Part shown: positions 33,421-45,822 of the stretch, one piece after another
Numbering within the stretch: the stretch's first letter is position 1
Layout of the letters: the number at the start of each line of letters is the position of its first letter
Assembly: GCF_011386835.1 (NCBI RefSeq)
Contig: NC_088792.1
Coordinates: 63,099,287-63,163,286, forward strand
Length of the DNA stretch: 64,000 nucleotides
Reading direction: 5' to 3'
Origin: Chrysemys picta bellii
Lineage: Eukaryota > Chordata > Testudines > Emydidae
Translations under genes and position numbers: made by a program
The notes under the pieces: generated by a model
What the model saw: the letters and a program-made list of their open reading frames with translations, nothing else
Database searches by the model: none
What the model was told of the DNA's origin: nothing

Positions 33421-36370
33421 ATCTCCACAGTCTGTCTTCTCTCTATCCCTTTTGCAAAAACGTGGATCCATGCCTTAGTCATCCCCCATCTCAATTACTG
33501 AAATTTCCTCTTCTCACCTGTAAGGCTCTGCTCAGCTGTAGTCCTGCCTACATCTCCCCTATCTTTCTCACTTTAATTTTAACTCCTGTGGCCCCTCCAC
33601 TTTTAGGTCACTTCCACCGCTCCTGGCTCTGGCCACTCCCCGTTTGGCCCCATCCTACCCCTGTTCTGCGGATATTCTTTGGAAGGGGGAGAAATGTCTC
33701 ATTCTCTGAATACACCAATGAGTGGAATAGAATGATGAGGAAGGTATTCTGTTGGATATTTTAAAAATGAAATCTCATCGAAACGCTAAACCAGATGAGC
33801 AAGGTTCATTAAGCTCTAGTTGGGGGAAAAACCTGCAGCAATAATAACCTTGGTAATAGGTCATAATATAAGCAAAGATCCAATAAAACCAACTGCCAGA
33901 AGATACAGTTTGAATGCGAGTCAGAAGCTGTTTTGCATACAGACTCTTTCTACATGAAAGAAATACCGAATATCACGGAGAGGGGAAAAAAAATCACAGA
34001 AGAATGCATTCAGCAGTGCAACCCAAACGTACGGAAAAGCTCCATGGCAGGTTCAAACCAACCAAGTGCACTAGCAGGCAAGGAATTTGGGTGTTGGGCC
34101 AGGGAGGGGAAGAAGCAAGAGGCAACAACACTAATAAAACAGACCAGGAACCCAAAATGAAAACAGCACACAAACCACCACGTTCTAGGCAAGACACAAG
34201 AAATAAAAGCCAATCAGTTACAGCAGTAGCAGAAACAAAACTTCTTAGACCCTAGTAAACCTCCAGAACAGACACCTCATTACTGTCAATGACATTAACA
34301 GGCATCCAGGCTCAAAACAACATGTAAGATACCACCAAAGAAGCAATTTTGTATGTAATCTCAGCATGACATGAAATAATGATCTGTCGCTCATTCCTAA
34401 TGGAAAAGTGAACTAAGACAAATCCTTATCCCCAGTTTGATCTGCTCAGTAGCACACCTGTTGGAGGGGGGGTTGCCTTTCCTCTGTCTGTTTTGGATCA
34501 GTCTGTGTGTGCTTGTGGTTTTTTGTTTGTTTGTTGTTTGTTTTTAAATGTACTGTGAGGGCCGAGGCTGATTTTGGGTAACTAAACGTTGATTTTGCCT
34601 AACTAAAAGTTAAAATAAAGAGCTCGTGAGAGTCAGCAGGAATGGTAGCATTGCAATGTCCTACAGTTTTGTGGCAACTTGAGCTTCCTGCTGACTTTAA
34701 GGGTAGGATTTTCAAAAACTTCTGAAATTGTTTAAGAGCACAAGTCCAAATGAAAATCAATGCTACCTTTATTCCAAAATCACATTCCAAAAATTTTGAA
34801 AATTTCATCTCTATAGCACATATAGATTATTATTACTGGTGTATTCATCCCCATAAGTGTTAAGGTGCTATATGGGCAAATAGATTGCTGTTCTCACCCT
34901 GTAGTATTTGCAGTCTGTTTAGGTAAAACATAATGAATTATACTAGCAAACACTAGGGGATAAGGGGAAGGAAGGATGTGAATGTGATGTTACCAACTTG
35001 TGCAATTGTATTGCAAAGTAGGGCTGGATTCAGGCAATCTCAGGCCGTGGGCCCCATGTCATAGTGTGCCGCCTATAACTCCACCCCTGTACTTCCCCAC
35101 TGGGTGTAGCATAGCCATAGAACTTCCCGCTTCCCAGAGTGACAACATCCAGGAGTGGCAGTAGAGGTCCATACCCTTGAAAGCAGCAGGGTCAGTAAAA
35201 AGGGTCAGCTATCCCCTCCCTAGAGTGCAGGGGTGCTAGTGGGGGGGCCCTCAATCTTTATCTCAGCTGTTGGAATGCACCTGCATGGCTGGACCAGTCC
35301 TGTTGCATTTTCTCCTCCTGCCACATACGCAGTCTTCTGCTGGGGTGGTGTTGGTGGTGTTGGTGGGACACCCCCCCCCCCCAGCAGGTCTTGGAGTTAA
35401 CACCCTGTTGAAATGTGTGGGGCAGTTCTTTCCTAGCTGTCATTTTCTGGCTATCCACATGCTGAGACTGACATCGCTGAATGGCCTATATTTGGTTCAT
35501 TTTTTCAAGTTTTTCTTCACAGCCATGAGGGCTAGAAACCCCTCTCTCTCTTTTCAGTGAAGACTGAGAACCTGCTGTAATTACATGGCTCCAGCACCTA
35601 GGAGCCTGGGCATGAGCGTAGGGTGCCTTATTCTGGCTCTAATCGTGAACCTTGAGAGAGTTATGGGAGTTTTTTGTTGTTGCTTTTTTAAAAGTCTCAC
35701 ACTACCTCAGAATCCTTACGTCAAAACTCATGAAATTTCCCTTTTTCAAAATGTCCTCCATCTTCCATTTCTTTCAGCATGGCTGAAGCCAATATTCCCT
35801 CACTATACATGCAGACTTTGCATGTGGAAGACTGCTACCTTCCATTGTTTTCAATAATACTTGAGTCATGTTGCCTCAGGGAAGTGGCCATGTCTTGGAC
35901 TCTATGGCTAGTGGGCTGGACAAGAAACTATGAGGAGACAAGGGAACATAAGAAGCAGGAGACAGCTTGAAGAGGAGCAGGGGGATGTTGAGTAGTTGTG
36001 CCAGGGAGTCTGGTGTCGTGCATGAAGAGACTGAATGAGGAGCAGGGGTTGTAGCAGGTGAATGGAAAAACTAAGATGCAGGCAGGGGAATGTGGGTTAA
36101 TGCACTTTCTCCCATGCTGCCGGCTATACATGGCACTGAGTCCATGCCCCAGGCTGTCTAACATTATGATTTAAAAAGTGTGATGTTAATTTGAGGTATT
36201 TAGTTCAATCTAACCTTCCAAGTTCTTGGCTGCACCAGGAAAAAAAAATGTGTTTTACAAAACAGCTAAGACACAAAATCCTAGCATAGACAGGGCAAGC
36301 TGTAATCTTACTCTGATGCAACTTTCTAAGGTCAACCCCGGGGGACATCCAGTCTCACAGTAAGAGAAAC
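33421..36370. other. Intronic DNA with small ancient fragments
   Basis: The stretch 33462-33620 (CATGCCTTAGTCATCCCCCATCTCAATTACTG) looks like an old LINE- or SINE-derived piece. A possible L2/MIR-like fragment lies near 34810-34960, and 35025-35070 resembles a hAT end (AGGGCTGGATTCAGGCAATC). No exon was recognised. Confidence 0.35.
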
Positions 36371-36372
36371 AT

Positions 36373-36555
36373 GGGGGGAGGGATAGCTCAGTGGTTTCAG
36401 CATTGGCCTGCTAAACCTAGGGTTGTGAGTTCAATCCTTGAAGGGGCCATTTAGGGATCTGGGGCAAAAATCTGTCTAAGGATTGGTCCTGCTCTGAGCA
36501 GGGGGTTGGAGTAGATGACCTCCTGAGGTCCCTTCCAACCCTGATATTCTATGAT
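36373..36555 (+). repeat. tRNA-derived SINE with CR1-like tail
   Basis: The head holds an A box (TAGCTCAGTGG, 36384-36394) and a B box (GAGTTCAATCC, 36427-36437) in tRNA-like arrangement, so RNA polymerase III could transcribe it. The tail (GAGGTCCCTTCCAACCCTGATATTCTATGAT) matches the 3' end of CR1 LINEs, which presumably supply the reverse transcriptase. This is the typical composition of the turtle tRNA SINEs and supports a turtle source. Confidence 0.88.
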
Positions 36556-36603
36556 CTGGCCAAATCCTTCTCTTTTACACTTAAATCAATTTAACGCAGC
36601 AGT

Positions 36604-36866
36604 TTAGACAAGACTTAAGTTACGCTACTTTAGTTAAATGAATAACGTAACTGAAGTCAACGTAGCTAGATCCACTTACCATGGTGTCTACACCACACTG
36701 TGTCAACAGAGACACTTTCCCGCTGACTTACCTTACTCGTCGCAAGGAGGTGGAGTACAGAAATTGACAAGAGAGCACTCTCCCATTGATTTAGCCCACC
36801 TTCACCAGACCCGCAAAATCGATGCTGCTGCATTGATTGCAGTAGAGCCATAGTGAATATATGCCC
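36604..36866. mobile_element. Diverged miniature element, family of 32068
   Basis: It shares the block order of 32068-32336 (GTCTACACC... TGTGTCAAC, then CGCTGACTTACCTTACTCGTC, then GGAGGTGGAGTAC, then CTCTCCCATTGATTTA). Its termini are decayed and no target duplication is visible. Confidence 0.6.
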
Positions 36867-37074
36867 TTAGTGTAAGCGAGAAAACAATTGCTCTGAACAG
36901 TGAAGCTAACACAAGAATACCACCTCCTCCTGCCCATGACTTCCTTCCAGATACAAAATTGTAATTTCCATTATGGCCATTTGTCTCACTCAGACACGGT
37001 TTTCATTTGAAAGGATCCACAACTTGACAATATTTCAAATGGGATCAGTACAAACTTTGATGTGATAATCTTAC

Positions 37075-37141
37075 CGCAGATGTGAGGCGAGCAAGAATTT
37101 CAGCATTGGTCTCTGCTGTGTCTTCTATTTTTTGACCAGGC
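37075..37141 (-). CDS. RAPGEF5: RAPGEF5 coding exon, linker
   Basis: This is a 67-nt minus-strand exon with a TTTTAAG acceptor and a GTAAG donor (plus AC at 37073-37074). Its first base completes the leucine codon left open by the exon at 43234, followed by 22 codons encoding PGQKIEDTAETNAEILARL and then TSA. It ends in phase 0, exactly as required by the exon at 21520. The PGQ plus acidic pattern corresponds to PPGQRTVDDLEIIYEEL in Epac2, which supports homology through the whole linker. The exon is too short to appear as an open reading frame by itself and was found by frame continuity. Confidence 0.82.
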
Positions 37142-38764
37142 CTTAAAAATAAAAATAAATAAAGTTACCCTTATTTTGTGATTTTCTTTGGTGATCTCTT
37201 CATCCCTGGAAAGCAAGGTGGCAAAGGATCACAACATGTCACTGAAATAAGAAGGGCTTTTTTGAATTTTTGCATCAAAATGAAGATCAGAAGTCATGTA
37301 AAAATGTTGAAAGACTGCTCTCTTCAAATAAAAAAAATGAGATAAGAGTTATATTCTAGCCAAGTGGAAAAGGAGGACTTCCTGATCTCAGTTGAGCATT
37401 CAAATGTGTATTTTGATCCACTACACGTGTATTCCATCATCATTTTCTACATAGGAAGGACTGTTGAAGTATTCCAGCTGTCAAACAATATGCTTTGTTA
37501 AAAATGTGAAGCTCTGTCTTTTCTAGAGCTGTGGGTTCACAGATATAAAGACAGAGGATTCCAGAAATCATTGACACATAAAGCACTGATATTTAATGCA
37601 AGCATGAAAGCTAAAAGAATAATTGTTAGACACTCCAAGTCAGCAGTGAATGGGAATGGCATTCAGATTGCAGTGATTTAACAAGTATGGAAGAGGTTAC
37701 GTTACAGTAACTCAGATGATAAATATGGCTAGATAGTGGGCAGTGGAAAAGAGAAGAGTGTTTACAGCTCCTTTCCCCAGTCCGTAGGGCCCTATGCAGA
37801 GGCCAGCCATAATCCAAAGGTCCAGTATTAGGCAAAACTTCCACATTTCCCAAAGGGTGCAGTGAAGAGTGAAGGGCAGGGCTATACCCTTGGTTTTTCC
37901 ATTAGTATTTTACTCCTCTCTACACTCCTTTTTCAATCTCTCCAGAGTTGCTTTTCATTTTGCCTGGTCTATCAGTTCTCTAAAGCACTCACCCTAGTGC
38001 CCTTAACTCCATTTTCTCTCTTTTAACTAGAATTTTTCTCCTCTTTTTCTTCGTTTTCATACCCAAATCCAATAAAGTTAAGTTAAACTTTCAAATACAC
38101 AATGTTCTAACTGGTTAAAATTAGCCCCCCCCCCCCAAAAAGCTGGCTTGTTCTTAGTTCATTTATACATTTTTAATGAGTGCCAGGTTTGTGTCATTGT
38201 ACACTGTATTAGATTGTATTGTACAATAGCATACGTGTAGTTATATTATTCGTTTGCAGGAATGTTTGCATTCTTCTATTTCCAAAAATAACTGCTAAAC
38301 CAAAACACACAAACAGATTTGTTTGGTAAACATAGAAAAGTATTTACTCTGCCCACACATTTAATTGCTTTTCCTTTTAAGCAGAAGAGTTACTGTGTGC
38401 CAGCTGAAGGTCCAAATAATTGTACTTTTCTTTTATACTATGTAAGGTCTCTCACTGAAACATTTATTGAACCTCATAGAAGCCTTACTGGAAATTGAAA
38501 AAGATAGAAATCAGTCTGGTAGGATTATTCACACAGGAATAAAAAACCCTTAAGTTATTTATTTTCCATTCTCTTTAACAGAAGCATGCTGTGCCTGTAA
38601 ACTACTGCGGTTGGTGTAATAAACACAGATCCCAGGTATTACTGGAATATTTTGTCTTAGGGTAAATAATTTAATTGCTCTTATGCTTTGATGTGTTTAA
38701 GGAAGCTACGTGTCTAGTATATGCAAATGGCACATTGTAGTTAATGTGTCTAGTGTCAGAATAT
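37142..38764. other. Intronic DNA without recognised features
   Basis: This is AT-rich, with a C run at 38128-38138. Nothing else was identified between the linker exon and the palindrome. Confidence 0.4.
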
Positions 38765-39040
38765 TTTATTTACCTGCTGACGCGTCAGGTTCGGCCGATC
38801 GCGGCCCCCACTTGCCGTGGTTCGCCGTCCCGGGCCAATGGGGGCGGCGGGAAGCCGCGGCCAGCACATCCCTCGGCTCACACCGCTCCCCGCCGCCCCC
38901 ATTGGTCCGGGACGGCGAACCACGGCAAGTGGGGGCTGCGATCGGCCGAACCTGACGCGTCAGCAGGTAAATAAACTGGCCCGGCCCACTTGGGTGCTTA
39001 CCCTGGCGAGCCGCGTGCCAAAAACATTGCCAACCCCTGG
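38765..39040. mobile_element. CpG-rich palindrome, truncated hAT-type element
   Basis: Two arms of about 90 bp (38765-38854 and 38886-38975) are near-perfect inverted repeats centred on a GC-rich loop, sharing TTTACCTGCTGACGCGTCAG and GTTCGGCCGATCG. The right side continues to the end CATTGCCAACCCCTGG, a terminus I know from turtle hAT elements; the matching left terminus is lost. CpG density is far above the surrounding intron. Confidence 0.7.
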
Positions 39041-39329
39041 TGTACTCTGTATGGTAAACAAACCATGCACAATCACTTATATGACAAGTTCACCTAAAGT
39101 ATACTTATGATACACAGTACTACAGATTAAGGGATAAATTCTATTCTCACTTATGCCAACATATGTCGATAATTTCCACTGATGCAAATACAGGATAGGA
39201 TAATAGTGAAAATTTGCAGGCATGGGTTGAACACTGAAGTTCACAGCTAAATTATCTTAGTAATTAACTACTTCATCCACTGCAACGCACCTTTGGAAGG
39301 GTGTGCTGCTGTTTACAGTACATGAATGG

Positions 39330-39811
39330 TGACAACATTATTAAAATACATGATCCTCAGGATGAACCACGAGGTTATGGCACCAAGCTATGGTAACTCA
39401 TTCCCAAACCCAGGAAGCTTATACTGGCTCAGATCACTCCTTCACATGCTGTACAAGCTTACAGAGAGATTATTATTGGCCAGGATCCTGCTGCTTGTGT
39501 TACCAAATGAACAAGCAGGTTTCCGACCAGGTGCAGCTGCACCAACCAAGTATTAGCCTTAACACTTCCAACTCAAGGAGATTCCAATGCAAACTCTGGA
39601 CTAGGGCAGCTTTCTTAGCCTCATCTGCCACCTACACCACCATATGGAGGGATGGCCTCCTGAAAGCCAGCAAAAATTATCCCATGTGATACAATGATAA
39701 AACTCTTCTGAGAAGTTCTGACCTGTCGGCGATTCCTTGGTGACCAGGTCAACGATGGCCTGCCAAAGAGATCAGCCCTAACACTAATCCTATTTTATTT
39801 TATTTTATTTT

Positions 39812-39843
<32 letters not shown>

Positions 39844-40960
39844 TACACACACACACACACACAATCTTCATCATACACCACCACAGAAATTTGTCTATGA
39901 TGATGACATTGCTCGGACTACACAGGCACAGGATTTACCTACCACAGAACAAATCCTAACCATTGACATTAAAACCAGTGAAGAATATTTCTTATATTGG
40001 CAGCTAAAACCAATCCCCACTCAGACTGCATTAGTATTTCATCTAAACAATTGAAAGGCTACAGCAGAACTGCGTGTGGACTTGTGTCCAGCAGATAAGA
40101 AATGATCGCACCGCGAAAGATCTTTGTGTGACATTAGATCAAACCCTCACAGATCACTGGGCCCTGAAAAATATCCACAACAAAATAAAAATACATGCAG
40201 AAACTGGCAGGAACAACCTGTGAGAGCTGATGCAGTCTTCACAGACTGCTTCACTGGCCACAAACTTTACAGACCTCTTCATTACTCTGCCATAGAATGC
40301 CGTTCGCCCATCTGAGCACACAAATTTCCACACATCACTTGGCAACTCTCAACACCATTATGTGCATCATTATAGGCATAGTAAAAATCAGTGTCACAAC
40401 TGTGGCTTCCTGTATTGGTGCACATCCTCCCACCCCAAATTCATCATGACATGAGAATCCTTTGGGAGTCCCATCATATTTGAGAATATAAGGCTCTCCC
40501 AATACATGAAGACCTAAATAATATAGAAGACTCCAATCCAAAACGGTTTTCTGGATTTAAATTGCAGTTTAAAGGTTTGAAGACTTGGGTGTTCCCCTGA
40601 ATATTAATGGCAAGCAAGGTGGAAGCATGCCAATGTCCTAAATGAATCAAGGATCCAAACAAAGAACCCAGTGGTTTTTCACAGAAAATATGATCCATTA
40701 TGAATAACATCGATACATGATATGACAGAAGTGCCTACTTGCTCCATAAATTAAAACTGACACACCTGTTTGTGGAAATGGAGTTCAAACTATGGAACAC
40801 CTTGTCAACCAGTGTCCCACATGATCATATCCTGGTGGTAGCTGCCTCTCGCCTGAAGCAATTTTTTGGATCACCAACCTAGACCGCATATCTAACACTG
40901 CTGTTAAGCTATGAGAAAATGCCATTCTTTTATATGCATAAGTGCTCACATGGGTGGGTA
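39330..40960 (+). pseudogene. Ancient non-LTR retrotransposon RT remnant
   Basis: Broken plus-strand frames show reverse-transcriptase landmarks in order: LLARILL...NEQAGFRPG (39460-39530), a LGDQVNDGLPKRSAL region (39735-39780, expected LPQGSVL site), YDDDIARTTQAQ (39895-39940, the catalytic YADD position), WQLKPIPTQTALVFHLNN (40000-40050) and LCVTLDQTLTD (40125-40160). All frames have stops and shifts. It belongs to a different and older LINE lineage than the CR1 copies. A TA/CA microsatellite has expanded inside it. Confidence 0.6.
39787..39863. repeat. TTTTA, TA and CA microsatellite
   Basis: Successive TTTTA, TA and CA simple repeats lie within the old RT remnant. Confidence 0.9.
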
Positions 40961-41436
40961 AGGACTCCACAAACTTTGGTCATTCATTTTATTTTAATAT
41001 TTTTTTCCTATGGAATTAACATATGGCTCAAATCTGCATGAGTCAACAAAATAATATGTAGCATAGTAGCCCACCCTTAAGTTTTGTAGAACAAATCATT
41101 CCTGGTGCAAAGCTATCAATCAACTGAATTACATCAGAGATTGAGTAGGGCTACAGCACCAAATTAATCTTTGAAACAAATAGGATGTGGAATACCAAAA
41201 TTAGTATGAACAACGAAACAAATGAAGCAAGGGAAGGAGAAAGTGTTGATCCATTTATCCTCCCCATCTCTCTTCATCCTTCTCTCCCCTACTTCCACTC
41301 ATCCTTCATTCTCGTTAGTGAGCTCAGTTTAGTCAAGGGGTTCCCACACAAAATTTTTGGTGGCCTCATAAACATGACAATTTTTCCTAAAATACTTAAT
41401 TAGCTTCAGGAAAAACAAATAAATATACAAATATAT

Positions 41437-42822
41437 AGGGCCCTACCAAATTCACAGCCATGAAAAAACGCATCATGGACCGGTCTCCTCCCGTGAAATC
41501 TGTATAGTATAGGGTAAAAACACATAAGCCTAGATTTCACGGGGTAGACCAACATTTCTCAAATTGGGGGTTCTGACTTAAAAGGGAGTTTGGGGGGGTG
41601 TCACAAGGTTATTTTAGGGGAGAAGGTCATGGCATTGCCACCCTTACTCCTGCACTGCCTTCAGAGCTGGGCAGCCGGAGAGCGGCATTTGTTGGCCAGG
41701 CACCCAGCTCTGAAGGCAGCGCCCCACCAGCAAAAACGCAGAATCTGATTTCCAGAGACCTGTGTGACATTTTCACTTCAACCGACAGGACCCCTCTGCA
41801 ACTTCCAGCCGCCATGTGCAGCGGTACCCTCCCCAGTAGCCCTAAGCTGCTGCCACAGGAGGCAAGCAGGACCCTGCAGCTCCCAGCTGCAATGAGCAGA
41901 CGCCACAGCTCCAAGCTGCTGCCAGCAGCAGGAGGGACCCCCCGCTCTCAGACACCGTGGGGCAGGGGAGGGAACTCTGGAGCCCCTGCTGGACCCTCCT
42001 TCCTCCCCATTTTGTCATACAGTAACTCCTCACTTAACGTCCTCCTGCTTAACATTGTTTCAAAGTTATGTCCCTGCTCAATTAGGGAACATGCTCATTT
42101 AAAGTTGTGCAATGCTCCCTTATAATGCCATTTGGCTGCCTGCTCTGTCCACTGCTTGTAAGATTCTGTGGAAGAGCAGCAACTTTACAAGGGAGCATTA
42201 CACAAGTACCTCTTCTCCGCCTCCTCTCCCTCCCTCCCAGAAAGTCTTAAGCGCCGCTAAACAGCTGTTTGGCGGCACTTAGGACTTGTGCGGGGCTGGG
42301 GGAAAGGAGCGGGGATGCGGCTGCTCTGGAGAGGAGGTGGAGTGGGAATGGAAGAAGATGGGCCTGGAGTGGAGCGGGGACAGGAAGAGGCGGGCCTGGA
42401 GCATCCCCTGACAAAGTCGGCACTTGTTCTTCTCCGGGGAAGCTGCCACTGCTGCGAAGGTGCTTCCTAGTGTCCTTGCCTGCAGCGGGCTGTGCCTGTG
42501 TGGGGTAAGCCAGGGACACTTCCAAACCACAGTACAGTACTGTACAGTATAGAATGCCTTTTGTCTGCCCTCAAAAAATTTCCTTGGAACCTACCCCCCC
42601 CCCCCCATTTACGTTAAATCTTATGGGGAAATTGGATTTGTTTAACATCATTTCACTTAAAGTTGCATTTTTCAGGAACATTACAACATTAAGTGAGGAG
42701 TTACTATAGTTATTTTTAATAAAAGTCAGACACAGGTCACAGGCTTCGGTGAATTTTTGGTTATTGCCCGTGACCTGCCCATAACTTTTACTAAAAATAA
42801 CCATGACAAAATCTTAGCCTTA
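41437..42822. mobile_element. Large non-autonomous hAT-like element (outer)
   Basis: It starts AGGGCCCTACCAAATTCA, with a CGTGAAATCT-rich left part (41438-41560), and ends ATAACCATGACAAAATCTTAGCCTTA. The opposed GTCACGG / CCGTGAC-type repeats near the ends suit a hAT-like element. The body includes GCTGGGCAGCCGGAGAGC and repeated CAGCTGCCAGC blocks. Target duplication is not clear. It is interrupted by the element at 42020. Confidence 0.6.
42020..42706. mobile_element. pogo/Tigger-like element with TA duplication
   Basis: The inverted ends AGTAACTCCTCACTTAACG and TTAAGTGAGGAGTTACT are flanked by TA on both sides (42018-42019 and 42707-42708), the target duplication of Tc1/mariner elements. 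The 687-bp body is GC-rich in the middle and has no transposase. It is nested inside the 41437 element. Confidence 0.75.
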
Positions 42823-42859
42823 TCTATAAATAATATTTACTTGCAATGAAAATATCAGG

Positions 42860-43085
42860 ATTGAGGCCCTCATTGTGCTAGGGACTACCCAAAGTCTGTC
42901 TCTGCCCCCTAAAGATCTTACACTCTAAATAGACAAGACAGGCAAAGGGTGACGATGAAAACAGAAGCACAGAAAAAGTGAAATGACTTGCCCAAGGCCT
43001 CAGAACAAGTTAGTGCCAGAGCTGGAACTAGGACTCAGGTATCCTGACCCCCACTCTGGCGTCCTACGCATTTGACCACAGTGAC
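42860..43085 (-). repeat. MIR/L2-related ancient SINE
   Basis: The blocks CCTCATTGTGCTAGGGACT, TCTTACACTCTAAATAGAC, AAATGACTTGCCCAAGGCC and GGAACTAGGACTCAGG are the classical core and tRNA-like parts of a MIR/L2-type SINE on the minus strand. Confidence 0.65.
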
Positions 43086-43233
43086 TTTCTAGATGCTGAG
43101 TTTAGCAAACCTATTGATACAAGAAATAACACTCAGATGGAAGCGGTTACATGTATATATAATTTTGTATATAGTCTGTCATTATAATTCAGGCATTTAC
43201 ATTCAGGAAAAGTTACAAAGAGGAGGTACTTAC

Positions 43234-43402
43234 AGATTGCATATAGCAGCCCTGGATGAAGTAAGAGGCACTAGCTGCAGTAAGAGTTTTACACCATTTT
43301 GCCATCCTTCATCTCTTTCGAATTCACAGAAAAGATAAGTACATTCATCAGCTGAGAACTGGTAGAAAACATGAGTGTCTTGAAAATAAAGTTGTCTGTC
43401 CA
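43234..43402 (-). CDS. RAPGEF5: RAPGEF5 coding exon, DEP C-terminus and linker
   Basis: This 169-nt minus-strand exon has a TAACAG acceptor and a GTAAGTACC donor (plus AC at 43232-43233). It carries 55 full codons between split codons at both ends. The peptide begins DRQLYFQDTHVFYQFSADE, the last strand of the DEP fold (Epac has FQDKYLFYRF at this place). It continues EFERDEGWQNGVKLLLQLV, corresponding to the acidic linker that in Epac leads to the cAMP-binding domain. RAPGEF5 ('Repac') is reported to lack that cAMP-binding module. The linker sequence differs clearly from the RAPGEF3 and RAPGEF4 linkers as I know them. Confidence 0.85.
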
Positions 43403-44990
43403 CTGTTAGAAAAAATAAAATGAAATACCTTTTAAAGTTTCTTCTGTCAACTTTACTCATAACTATATATACATATTCAGTATTAACTTAATGCTTAGTT
43501 TGACAACCATCAAGGACAAAATGCTTAAAACTGAACTTTGAAGCAATCAGATACGGTCTGGCTTTAAATAATTTTATCCAAGTGATGCAGCCAAAAGGAA
43601 AAAAATCTCAGAGTAACAGAACATCCAGGTTCCTGGAGTTTAAGGCAATGGAGTCTGGATACTTCAGGAACAGAGAGAGCTCTGCCTTTAAGGGACATAG
43701 CTGTATGAGAGAGGTCTTTCACCCATCAAATTTATGAGCATTGTTTTTCATTAGCTTCTAGCTCATTTCTTCTGGTGAATGCCTTTCTGCAGTATAGCAA
43801 GATCATGAGGAAGAAGAGGATACATGAAAAGAGGAGGAGGGAAAACTTTAGGAAAAAAAGAAAAATCTTAAAGTTAAACAAAGGGGTCAAATACTTTAAA
43901 TATTCATTCTCCCTTCACAATGCACATATTGTAAATTCACCCCTTTTTAAAAGAGGTCAGGCTAAATTCTGTCCCGCATTATGCCACTTCTGCCAGCAAG
44001 AGCCAGGGCCCTCAGCACCATAATGCCCATCCTGCAGGAGAATGTGATAGCATGATCATTCTTAACTGACACAGGAGGGAATGAACCAAGACCTCCACAG
44101 CTAAAAGAATGAGCTGCTACAGCTAATGAGTCAAGGCTTCCTAGCTTGCACTGTAATAGACTCCTATCCTCAGCAGATCTGGCAACAAAGGGAACCTTTA
44201 ACACATACATTCACCAGTAGGTTACATAAACACAGGGTTTCTAAATTCCTCTGTACTTTGAAAGGAGTGGGGACAATTCACTAGCACAGTCATGGATAGG
44301 AAAGGGGCACGCATGGACAGGATGGGCTGGTGGTGCGTTGATTCAGTGGCTATGGAGCCCTGGATGCAATGTGAAGCTGTCTTCCCATGGAAAAATCCCT
44401 GAGAGTGGCTACTGATATCAACATCAACGCCTGTGTCCCAGACTTCTGAGCCAAACTCTGCCCTAGCTTAATCTGCAGTCAATGGGGCAACACAGAGAGA
44501 GGAAGGGTGAATTTGGCCCAACATGGTTATCAATGAGTAGAAAAATACCTCTTAATCTACTGTGCTGTATTCTCTAGTTATGGAAAAGAAAAAAAAAAAA
44601 AAAACACTAGTTACTAAAGAAGATACCTGATGAACCAGTGATTTATAGTGACAAAGCAACTGCTGACTTTTTGAAAACAATGCAAAGCATCTGAAGAAAA
44701 AATAGGTTGACATAGACATGCACATGATCTGCAAACTGGCAAACAGGCAATTGCATTTCCAAAAGCAGAAGAGAGAAAACTGCATCTGAACTAGTTCATA
44801 TCTTGTATTTATTAAGTGAAACATCACATGGATAAGTCTATATCATATTAATATTGAAGGATGTGACCTCCTAATTAAAAACAAAATCAATCTACATTTT
44901 TCTTTTTCCTCCTCTGTCCCGGCAAACATAAAGCTCATTCTATGTACAAATGCCCTACTGACCATGGTAGGACTTGTTTCCATAACACTG
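43403..44990. other. Intron between DEP exons
   Basis: No exon lies here, as the flanking exons join in phase. The piece 44460-44520 (GCAGTCAATGGGGCAACACAG) looks like a short ancient repeat. A poly-A run lies at 44585-44603. Confidence 0.4.
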
Positions 44991-44992
44991 AC

Positions 44993-45114
44993 CTGATAAC
45001 ACAATTCCCATATCCAGTAGGAGCTGCCATACACCAACTGCTGTAGATCTGCACTTCACAAAAGGACAGTGCTCCAATAGCCAGTCTACCAGTTCTGATC
45101 CAACACAGCTTCTC
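44993..45114 (-). CDS. RAPGEF5: RAPGEF5 coding exon, DEP domain core
   Basis: This 122-nt minus-strand exon has a T-rich acceptor ending in TAG (plus CT at 45115-45116) and a GTCAGT donor (plus AC at 44991-44992). It encodes the DEP core RSCVGSELVDWLL, then a conserved stretch ending VGVWQLLLDMGIVLS. The CVGxELVDW signature is typical of the Epac/Repac branch of DEP domains. It receives one base from the previous frame and hands one base (G) on. Joined to the exon at 43402 this gives the valine of VDRQLYFQD, so the reading frame is continuous. There are no stops or frameshifts, as expected for a live gene. Confidence 0.85.
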
Positions 45115-45116
45115 CT

Positions 45117-45822
45117 AAAAAAAGGCAGGGCATTTATTTAACATTCATATTGTATTCCACAACATGAGTGTTTGACTATATATAAAAATCAGTCATAAGG
45201 TGTACTGCATAACATTGTGCAGCAGGTATTAACTGGGCATGCAAATGTATTTATTTATCTCATGGGATGATGAACATCTGATGTCCATAGATAGCTGCCT
45301 GTAACTCAGAGGCATCCCAATTGGGACATAAAGCAATATATTTATTCTCCACAAACTGAAGTACCTGTAAATTGTTGTAATGCAAAGGGTTTGCTCATCT
45401 TAACAGACAAGGATGTCACATGACGATTAAAAATTATATTTCACCTCATCAGTGGCTATGTGAGGTGTAGCTATGTAGATTATATTGTGTACGTATATAT
45501 AATATTTTTTATAAATAAATGTTAAAGTAGGAATAGCCAGCTCAAACCATATTAACAGTTGAAGTCATTTGAACCTTCAACCTCATGCTTGAAATTCTTC
45601 AAATATAGATGTAAGCAGTAGAGCTAAGAATTATATAAATGGTCCTGACTTGGGACTGGGGGGTGAACCTTTTTACTAGGATTTACTTTGTGTCACTGCA
45701 TTACTAGCAAGCAATAACCTCACTTTTAAATTCAACAAAAATAAACAAAATCTGCATTTCATTTTTAAACACAACACATGAATTAATGTTATTAAAATAG
45801 AAACCTGTGATTTTTGCATAAC
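45117..45822. other. Intronic DNA without recognised features
   Basis: This is AT-rich. A small TA-rich tract lies near 45490-45530. Confidence 0.4.

Noticed and set aside
41598..42125. 175-codon open frame
   Set aside because: It crosses the boundary between two nested DNA transposons and is GC-driven.
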